Below are positions 58,232 through 64,000 of a DNA stretch of 64,000 bases, in pieces (within the stretch, counting starts at the first letter, position 1; each line of letters starts with the position of its first letter). The position numbers and the translations under genes were made by a program. This DNA comes from Leucobacter musarum subsp. musarum (GTDB lineage Bacteria; Actinomycetota; Actinomycetes; Actinomycetales; Microbacteriaceae). The stretch covers positions 186,001-250,000 of the forward strand of contig NZ_JHBW01000087.1 of assembly GCF_001273845.1 (NCBI RefSeq). Direction: 5' to 3'. Under the pieces are notes generated by a model. That model was not told where the DNA came from. It was given only the letters and a program-made list of their open reading frames with translations, and did not search any database.

Positions 58232-58248
58232 CCCTTCAGTATCGCGCA

Positions 58249-59115
58249 GTGCGTGATATCCACGTGGAGATTCCGCGAGCGGCGCAACTGCAGGTGCGCG
58301 AGAATGGACGGGTGTTCGACGAGACGTTCCGGATCCCGCTGTACGCCGATCTCACTGCCGTGGGGGTCGGCAGTTTGCAGGGCGCGATGTTCGCCGCCGG
58401 GTTCAAACGCATCGACCTGCTCGGCGTCGCGATCATCGGCATCTTCTCGGGGGTCGGCGGCGGTTTTCTTCGCGACGTCTTCCTCGGCCAATCGCCCGTC
58501 GCGTTCACCGACAACCTGTACCTGCTGGTCGCGACCGGTGCCGCGTTCCTCGGCATGCTGCTGTCGCGGGTTCTCGAGAAGGTCGACCCCGCCATCACGG
58601 TGCTCGACGCGATCAGCATCGGCATGTTCGGCGCGATCGGAGCGACGAAGGCGCTCGCACTCGGCCTTCCGGTGATCCCCGCGCTCTTCATCGGCACGGT
58701 GTCGGCCATCGGCGGAGGGGTGCTGCGCGATCTGATGCTCAACATTCCGATCGCGGTCATGCACGTCGGCTCGCTGTACGCGGTGGCAAGTCTCGCCGGC
58801 GTCGTCGTGCTCGTGGGTCTGCTCGCACTGGGTGTGCCGGTGATCACTGCCGGCATCGTGTGCGTCATCGTGACCGCCCTCGTGCGCTTGCTCGCGGTGC
58901 GCTTTGGCTGGAGCCTCCCCGAGCAGCGCGCCATCAGTCGCATCCAGTTGCGTCGGCAGCGTCAGGTCGAACAGGCGATCGAAGAGGCGCTGCACACGGG
59001 AACGCTCACACTGCCGATCACGCTTCCCGATACTGATGATGTCGCCGGGTACGGGCGCCATTCGGCGATGCCGGATCGCGAGGACGACGACGATCCGACG
59101 TCTCACGAGCGCTAG
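58249..59115 (+). CDS. TRIC-like (UPF0126) membrane channel family protein
   Basis: The 288-residue protein contains two related halves of three helices each, with the repeated [11 protein letters not shown] and [11 protein letters not shown] motifs of the trimeric intracellular cation channel family. Seven hydrophobic helices lie between residues 30 and 210. The C-terminal 70 residues are soluble, with an RRQRQVEQ helix and an acidic end (DREDDDDP). Bacterial members may pass K+ or other cations; some neighbours link them to glycine. The start is GTG, divergent from recO. It converges on ruvC. Confidence 0.88.
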   Translation: MRDIHVEIPRAAQLQVRENGRVFDETFRIPLYADLTAVGVGSLQGAMFAAGFKRIDLLGVAIIGIFSGVGGGFLRDVFLGQSPVAFTDNLYLLVATGAAFLGMLLSRVLEKVDPAITVLDAISIGMFGAIGATKALALGLPVIPALFIGTVSAIGGGVLRDLMLNIPIAVMHVGSLYAVASLAGVVVLVGLLALGVPVITAGIVCVIVTALVRLLAVRFGWSLPEQRAISRIQLRRQRQVEQAIEEALHTGTLTLPITLPDTDDVAGYGRHSAMPDREDDDDPTSHER

Positions 59116-59139
59116 GCGATCTGCAGCAGTCGCCAGGGT

Positions 59140-59736
59140 TCAGGCTCGCGGGCCGCTGCGACGCCGACCGACCTTCGCTTCGGCCTCCCGCCAGGCGCGT
59201 TGGGCCGGCGTCTCCCCCGCGGGTGCGGCACCGCGCTGTGAACGGTCAGCGCTGCCACCGCGCGACAGGTGCCAAGCATGGGTGATCGCGAGCGCGAGCG
59301 CGTCGGCGGCGTCGGCCGGTTTCGGCGGTGCGGCGAGCCCGAGCAGGCGCGTCACCATGGTGGTCACCTGCGCCTTATCGGCGCTGCCGTATCCGGTCAC
59401 CTGCGCTTTGACCTCGTTCGGGGTGTAGAGCGCCACGGGAATGCCTCGGCGCTCCGCGAGGAACATCACGACACCGCTGATCTGGGCGACGCCCATGACG
59501 CTGGGGAGGTTCTGCTGGGCGAACACGCGCTCCAGCGCGATTGCTGCTGGCTTCTCGCCGTCGAGCAGACGTTCGATTGCGGAGCCCAGCTGGTGCAGGC
59601 GCGCGGGCAGCTCGGCGGTGGCCGGGCTGCCCAGTACCTCGACGTGCTCGAAGGTGACGCGACGACCGGCCCCGGCCGTCACCACGCCGATTCCGCAGCG
59701 GGTGAGACCGGGGTCGATCCCGATGATGCGCGTCAT
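59140..59736 (-). CDS. ruvC: Crossover junction endodeoxyribonuclease RuvC
   Basis: The 198-residue RNase H-like resolvase cuts Holliday junctions. The first catalytic Asp is Asp7 in IGIDPGLTRCG. The second acid residue is Glu in ALERVFAQQN, and the last pair is in PADAADALALAITHAW. The C-terminal 30 residues are basic and variable. I start at the ATG of MTRIIGIDPG; the frame upstream overlaps yebC. ruvA and ruvB, which usually follow, are not here. yebC lies 25 nt upstream. Confidence 0.94.
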   Translation of the reverse strand: MTRIIGIDPGLTRCGIGVVTAGAGRRVTFEHVEVLGSPATAELPARLHQLGSAIERLLDGEKPAAIALERVFAQQNLPSVMGVAQISGVVMFLAERRGIPVALYTPNEVKAQVTGYGSADKAQVTTMVTRLLGLAAPPKPADAADALALAITHAWHLSRGGSADRSQRGAAPAGETPAQRAWREAEAKVGRRRSGPRA

Positions 59737-59761
59737 GCGAAAGTCGCGCCGAGCGCTCGGG

Positions 59762-60526
59762 TCACTCGTCTTCGGCGAGTTCGGCCTGCACCTCAGAGGT
59801 GAGGTCGAAGTTCGCGAATACGTTTTGCACGTCGTCGCTGTCTTCCAGTGCATCGATCAGTCGGAAGACCTTGCGCGCCGTATCGGCGTCGATCTCGACC
59901 TTGAGGTTCGGCACGAACTCGGCGTCGGCCGAGTCGTAGTCGATTCCCGCATCGACGAGCGCGGTGCGGGCGGCAACGAGCTCAGACGCCTCGGTGACGA
60001 CCTCGAAGCTCTCGCCGTTGGGTGCCGCGTTCACTTCTTCGGCGCCGGCCTCGAGCACGGCGCCGAGCACGTCGTCTTCAGTCGTGCCCTCTGCGGGCAC
60101 GGTGATGACGCCCTTGCGGGCGAAGTTGTAGGCGACGCTGCCGGGATCCGCCAACGTACCGCCGTTGCGGCTGAGTGCCGTACGCACCTCGGCGGCGGCG
60201 CGATTCTTGTTGTCGGTGAGACACTCGATCATGAGCGCGACGCCGTTCGGGCCGTAGCCTTCATAGACGATGGTCATGTATTCGACGGCGTCGCCGTCGA
60301 GACCGGCTCCGCGCTTGATCGCGCGGTCGATGTTGTCACCGGGAACCGAGTTCTTCTTCGCCTTCTGCACGGCGTCGACGAGCGTCGGATTGCCCGAGAG
60401 GTCGGCGCCACCGATGCGCGCGGCAACCTCGATGTTCTTGATGTACTTCGCGAACGCCTTGGCGCGACGCGAATCGATGACGGCCTTCTTGTGCTTGGTC
60501 GTCGCCCACTTGGAGTGTCCGGACAC
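59762..60526 (-). CDS. YebC/PmpR-family protein
   Basis: The 254-residue three-domain protein begins with the family signature [16 protein letters not shown] and [17 protein letters not shown], and has [13 protein letters not shown] and [14 protein letters not shown]. Members were long described as transcriptional regulators. More recent work points to a ribosome-associated translation factor for difficult sequences such as poly-proline, so its role here is left open. It is the gene upstream of ruvC, 25 nt away, and follows the HIT gene by 47 nt. Confidence 0.94.
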   Translation of the reverse strand: MSGHSKWATTKHKKAVIDSRRAKAFAKYIKNIEVAARIGGADLSGNPTLVDAVQKAKKNSVPGDNIDRAIKRGAGLDGDAVEYMTIVYEGYGPNGVALMIECLTDNKNRAAAEVRTALSRNGGTLADPGSVAYNFARKGVITVPAEGTTEDDVLGAVLEAGAEEVNAAPNGESFEVVTEASELVAARTALVDAGIDYDSADAEFVPNLKVEIDADTARKVFRLIDALEDSDDVQNVFANFDLTSEVQAELAEDE

Positions 60527-60573
60527 GGGAGCTCCTCTTGATCGTGATGGAAAAGGGTGGTCTGGGATTGATT

Positions 60574-61170
60574 CTACGAGCGCTGCGGCCCGGCATCTGA
60601 CGGCGCTGGCCAGGCCTCAGCGAACAGATCGCGCACTTCGCCGAGCAACTGCGGCATCGCCTTCGTCTTCGCGATGATCGGGAAGAAGTTGGCGTCCGAG
60701 CGCCAGCGGGGTACGACGTGCTGATGCAGGTGCGCGGCGATGCCGGCCCCCGCGACCTCTCCCTGGTTCATGCCGATGTTGAAGCCGTCGCAGCGCAGCA
60801 CCTGCTTCGCGACGCGCATCGCGATCTGCGTCAGCTCACCGATTTCGGCAACCTCGTCTGCGGTGGCCTCGTCATAGGTCGAGACGTGGCGATACGGGCA
60901 GACGAGCAGGTGTCCGCTGTTGTAGGGGAACAGATTGAGGAGCACGTAGGCGTGCTCGCCACGAGCGACGATGAGCGCCTCGGAATCGGTACGGCCGGGC
61001 GCTGCGCAGAACGGGCAGTCGTGCTGCTCGGGCTGCGAGTGATCGGCGACGTACACCATGCGGTGCGGCACCCACAGTCGTTGCATGTCGTCGGCGACGC
61101 CCACGGCACCGCTCTCGTCGAGGGACTCGACCGGAGCAGTGCCGTCGGCGCGGTCGCCTACTCCGACCAT
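60574..61170 (-). CDS. HIT-family protein (histidine-triad nucleotide hydrolase/transferase)
   Basis: The 198-residue protein has the histidine triad [10 protein letters not shown] near residues 148-157, together with the N-terminal [17 protein letters not shown] (a possible zinc site with the downstream His) and [18 protein letters not shown]. It is closest in kind to the diadenosine-polyphosphate (Ap4A) phosphorylase-like HIT group, which is found next to thrS in actinobacteria. The ATG overlaps thrS by 13 nt. The family core begins at [11 protein letters not shown]; a start at 61086 is an alternative. yebC follows. Confidence 0.9.
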   Translation of the reverse strand: MVGVGDRADGTAPVESLDESGAVGVADDMQRLWVPHRMVYVADHSQPEQHDCPFCAAPGRTDSEALIVARGEHAYVLLNLFPYNSGHLLVCPYRHVSTYDEATADEVAEIGELTQIAMRVAKQVLRCDGFNIGMNQGEVAGAGIAAHLHQHVVPRWRSDANFFPIIAKTKAMPQLLGEVRDLFAEAWPAPSDAGPQRS

Positions 61171-63125
61171 GCGGTGGAGACCTGCTCGTGCGAACGAATC
61201 GCACCGGTGATGCGCGCGATCGCCTCGGCGACCGGCACGCCGTTCATCTGGGTGCCGTCGCGGAAGCGGAAGCTGACGGCACCCGCCGCGCGATCTTCCT
61301 CGCCCGCGATGAGCTGGAAGGGGATCTTGGCCTTCGTGTGCGTGCGGATCTTCTTCGGCATGCGGTCGTCACCGTGATCGACCTCGGCGCGCACGCCGTG
61401 CTCACGGAGCTGCGCAATGACACCGTCGAGGTACTCGCCGTACTGCTCGGCCACGGGGATGCCCACGACCTGTGTCGGCGAAAGCCACACGGGGAACGCG
61501 CCGGCGTAGTGCTCGAGCAGGATCGCGAAGAAGCGCTCCACCGAGCCGAGCAGGGCGCGGTGAATCATGACCGGCTGCTTCCGCGTGCCGTCGGCCGCCT
61601 GGTACTCGAGTTCGAACAGTTCGGGCTGGTTGAAGTCGAGCTGCACCGTCGAGAGCTGCCAGGTGCGGCCGATCGCGTCTCGGGCCTGCACGGAGATCTT
61701 CGGGCCGTAGAACGCCGCGCCACCGGGGTCAGCGACGAGCTCGAGCCCCGACTCTTCTCCGACCTCGCGCAGGGTCTCCGTTGCGATCTCCCACTGTTCG
61801 TCGGAGCCGACAGACTTCTCGGGATCCCGCGTCGACAGCTCGAGATAGAAGTCATCGAGACCGTACGCCCGAAGCGTCGCGAACACGAACTCGAGCTGCT
61901 GCTTGATCTCGCCCTTCACCTGATCGTCGGTGACGTAGATGTGCGCATCGTCCTGGGTAAGGCCGCGCACGCGGGTGAGGCCCGACAGCGTGCCGCTCTT
62001 CTCATAGCGGTACACCGTGCCGAATTCCGCGAGACGCAGCGGCAGCTCGCGATAGCTGCGCGCCCGGGCGCGGAAGATGAGGTTGTGGAACGGGCAGTTC
62101 ATGGGCTTCAGGTAGTAGTCCTGGCCCTGCTTGATGACATTGCCCTCGGCGTCTTCGACCTCGTCGAGGTGCATCGCCGGGAACATCCCGTCCTTGTACC
62201 AGTTCAGGTGCTGGCTGGTCTCGAAGAGCGAGCCCTTCGTGATGTGGGGGCTGTTCACGACCTCGTAGCCGTTCTTCAGCAGCTCTTCGCGCATGAACGT
62301 CTCGATCTCGTGGCGGATGATGCCGCCCTTCGGGTGGAAGACCGCGAGGCCCGACCCGATCTCGTCGGGGAAGCTGAAGAGGTCGAGTTCGACGCCCAGC
62401 TTGCGATGATCGCGCTTCGCCGCCTCTTCGAGGCGCGTCTGGTAGGCGCGCAACTCGTCCTTGGTCGGCCAGGCGGTGCCGTAGATGCGCTGCAGCATCG
62501 GGTTCTTCTCGCTGCCGCGCCAGTAGGCTCCTGCCGAGCGCATAAGCGCCCAACCGTTGCCGAGCAGGCGCGTGTTGGGCACGTGCGGGCCGCGGCACAG
62601 ATCTTTCCAGCACAGCTCGCCGGTCTTCGGGTCGACGTTGTCGTAGATCGTGAGCTCTGCGCCACCGACCTCGACGCTCTCGCCGTTCTCGTCACCCGCC
62701 GATCCGCCCTTCAGCCCGATCAGTTCGAGCTTGTACGGCTCGTTCGCGAGCTCGGCGCGCGCTTCGTCTTCGGTGACGACGCGACGCACGAAGCGCTGCC
62801 CCTGCTTGACGATCTTCTGCATCTCAGCGGAGATCGCTTTCAAATCTTCAGGCGTGAACGGCGTCTTCGGGTCGAAGTCGTAGTAGAACCCATCGGTGAT
62901 GGGCGGGCCGATGCCGAGGCGCGCCTCGGGGTTGATGCGCTGCACCGCCTGCGCGAGCACGTGGGCCGCCGAGTGGCGCAGAATGTTGAGACCGTCGGCC
63001 GACTCGATCGAGATCGGCTCCGCCGTGTCCGTCTCCGTCAGCTCCGTCGCAAGGTCGCGCAACTCGCCATTGACGCGCATCGCGACGATCGAACGATCGG
63101 GGAACCGGGAGAAGCCATCGGCCAC
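61158..63125 (-). CDS. thrS: Threonyl-tRNA synthetase
   Basis: The 655-residue class II synthetase charges tRNA-Thr. A TGS-like N-terminus (about 1-55) precedes the editing domain with [11 protein letters not shown] (51-61 region; His pair for zinc-like proofreading) and, at its end, [14 protein letters not shown]. The catalytic core has [29 protein letters not shown] (motif 2) and [13 protein letters not shown] (motif 3). The C-terminal anticodon domain follows. The start is GTG with AGGAG 7 nt upstream; the open frame to 63368 is shadow. HIT follows with a 13-nt overlap. Confidence 0.96.
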   Translation of the reverse strand: MADGFSRFPDRSIVAMRVNGELRDLATELTETDTAEPISIESADGLNILRHSAAHVLAQAVQRINPEARLGIGPPITDGFYYDFDPKTPFTPEDLKAISAEMQKIVKQGQRFVRRVVTEDEARAELANEPYKLELIGLKGGSAGDENGESVEVGGAELTIYDNVDPKTGELCWKDLCRGPHVPNTRLLGNGWALMRSAGAYWRGSEKNPMLQRIYGTAWPTKDELRAYQTRLEEAAKRDHRKLGVELDLFSFPDEIGSGLAVFHPKGGIIRHEIETFMREELLKNGYEVVNSPHITKGSLFETSQHLNWYKDGMFPAMHLDEVEDAEGNVIKQGQDYYLKPMNCPFHNLIFRARARSYRELPLRLAEFGTVYRYEKSGTLSGLTRVRGLTQDDAHIYVTDDQVKGEIKQQLEFVFATLRAYGLDDFYLELSTRDPEKSVGSDEQWEIATETLREVGEESGLELVADPGGAAFYGPKISVQARDAIGRTWQLSTVQLDFNQPELFELEYQAADGTRKQPVMIHRALLGSVERFFAILLEHYAGAFPVWLSPTQVVGIPVAEQYGEYLDGVIAQLREHGVRAEVDHGDDRMPKKIRTHTKAKIPFQLIAGEEDRAAGAVSFRFRDGTQMNGVPVAEAIARITGAIRSHEQVSTAWSE

Positions 63126-63214
63126 GGGTGAACTCCTGCACTGTGGGTGTCGGAAATGCTGCGCACGCCGTTGCGGTCGCGCAGGACCGGCACTGCGCCG
63201 ATCACCGTACGATC

Positions 63215-63484
63215 CTACTGCGTTCCCCCGACGTGCGGCGCGGAGTCGGCCGCCGCGTCGACACCCGATGCAGAGCGGAACCGCGGCCGACCTGCGGTGA
63301 ACCATACGATCGCGCCGACCAGCGGAACGACGGCGATGAACACGATCCACGCGATCATCTTCGGCCACGTCAGCTGCGGTTCGAACTTGGCGAGCGACAG
63401 GATCGCGGTGAGTCCGATGGCGGCATGCGTCAAGGCGAAGACGCCGGGAACCACGTCGAGCGCGGTGATGGCCGGAGGAAGCAT
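63215..63484 (-). CDS. PLDc_N-domain small membrane protein
   Basis: The 89-residue protein has two membrane helices (about 12-32 and 42-62) with the PLDc_N/phospholipase-D-nuclease N-terminal motif [23 protein letters not shown]. The tail is hydrophilic. The function of such stand-alone units is unknown. It lies between thrS and the lactone-oxidase gene on the same strand. Confidence 0.8.
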   Translation of the reverse strand: MLPPAITALDVVPGVFALTHAAIGLTAILSLAKFEPQLTWPKMIAWIVFIAVVPLVGAIVWFTAGRPRFRSASGVDAAADSAPHVGGTQ

Positions 63485-63507
63485 GCCTCTCAGCCTACTT
63501 GCGCCGG

Positions 63508-64000
63508 TCAGCGCCCGAGCACGCGGCGGGTGTAGTCGTTCGCGAACGTTCGCTCGGGGTCGAAGACGTCGCGGGCGGCGAGGAAGTCGTCGAATCGAGG
63601 GTACGCAGACTCGAGATCAGACCGCCTACGACCGTGCATCTTGCCCCAGTGCGGGCGGCCGTCGTAGCCGCGCAAGATCGATTCGACTGCTGAGAAGTAA
63701 GGCTCCGGATTCTCTCTCCAGTAGCGGTGCACCGCGATGTACGCGCTCTCGCGACCGTAGGCGGTCGAGAGCCACAGGTCGTCTGCTGCGGCGAAGCGCA
63801 CCTCGATCGGGAACGATACCCGCCACCGTCGTCGTTCGATCAGCGCGCGCACCTCGCGGAGGGCCGCAGGCAGAGCTTCTGCAGGAATGGCGTACTCCAG
63901 TTCGCGGAAGCGTACGCGTCGCGGGCTGGTGAACACCGCGTGGGAGTCGTCGGTGAACGAGCGCCTGCCGTAGACCGCAGCGGCGAATCGGTTGATCACG
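63508..64000 (-). CDS. FAD-linked sugar-1,4-lactone oxidase, C-terminal part (cut by window edge)
   Basis: About 163 C-terminal residues of a D-arabinono-1,4-lactone/L-gulonolactone oxidase-like enzyme are visible; the frame continues beyond the right edge and the FAD domain is outside. The ALO substrate domain ends with the diagnostic HWGK in GRPHWGKMHGRRR and with the segment FDPERTFANDYTRRVLG. Actinobacterial members often oxidise alditols or lactones, so the substrate is open. The PLDc_N gene follows downstream, 23 nt away. Confidence 0.8.
   Translation of the reverse strand, partial: VINRFAAAVYGRRSFTDDSHAVFTSPRRVRFRELEYAIPAEALPAALREVRALIERRRWRVSFPIEVRFAAADDLWLSTAYGRESAYIAVHRYWRENPEPYFSAVESILRGYDGRPHWGKMHGRRRSDLESAYPRFDDFLAARDVFDPERTFANDYTRRVLGR

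Noticed and set aside
63542..63553. GCGAACGTTCGC palindrome resembling a LexA or ClgR half-site pair
   Set aside because: It has no 4- or 5-nt spacer and lies inside the coding end of the lactone-oxidase gene.

Overview
The window is about 64 kb of high-GC actinobacterial chromosome. Gene families and gene order point to Microbacteriaceae: ctaB-tkt-tal-pgi, an RbpA without zinc cysteines, uvrC-rapZ-whiA, ileS-folC-DUF4233-ndk, tig-clpP1-clpP2-clpX and thrS-HIT-yebC-ruvC. A Leucobacter-like genus is possible, but that is inference. Coding density is high. Many operon junctions are 4-nt stop/start overlaps, and GTG or TTG starts are common. I see no insertion sequence, prophage, CRISPR array or rRNA.

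Layout. (1) 1-7.2 kb: the 3' end of ctaA, then ctaB on the minus strand, diverging from tkt-tal-pgi. A strong bidirectional terminator separates pgi from rbpA and secG. (2) 7.2-16.8 kb, minus strand: tpiA-pgk, sodA, and uvrA-uvrC-rapZ-whiA read in that order. uvrA carries a near-consensus LexA box over its -35 region. (3) 16.9-29.1 kb, the accessory part: a RES-type toxin-antitoxin pair, a VOC protein, an AraC-type regulator, uvrB, a 1086-residue SARP/AfsR-type regulator facing a DrrAB-like ABC exporter, a YcaQ-type glycosylase and an XRE/MmyB-type regulator. The exporter promoter has three heptamers at exact 11-bp spacing, the classical SARP operator layout. (4) 29.1-37.0 kb: ilvD, then ileS-folC-DUF4233-ndk on the minus strand behind a T-box leader with an ultrashort stem I. 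(5) 37.5-45.6 kb, plus strand: a glycine betaine/proline-type ABC importer, a GyrI-like domain protein, then valS, a small unknown protein, a lipoprotein and a histidine phosphatase. (6) 45.6-51.1 kb, minus strand: tig, clpP1-clpP2 and clpX (protein quality control), three tRNA genes (Pro, Gly, Asn) and a gamma-carbonic-anhydrase-like protein. (7) 51.2-58.2 kb, minus strand: an orphan ABC ATPase and recO-uppS-dusB-dgt-dnaG. (8) 58.2-64 kb: a TRIC-like channel protein, then thrS-HIT-yebC-ruvC, a small PLDc_N membrane protein and the 3' part of a sugar-lactone oxidase gene cut by the window edge.

How the parts work together. Regions 1 and 2 hold lower glycolysis and the non-oxidative pentose phosphate pathway. 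The gap and zwf-opcA-pgl genes that often sit in these clusters are not here. Nucleotide excision repair (uvrA, uvrB, uvrC) is complete in the window, and uvrA is probably SOS-controlled. The most interesting regulatory reading is the SARP-exporter pair, followed by the XRE regulator whose own leaderless promoter contains a perfect palindrome.
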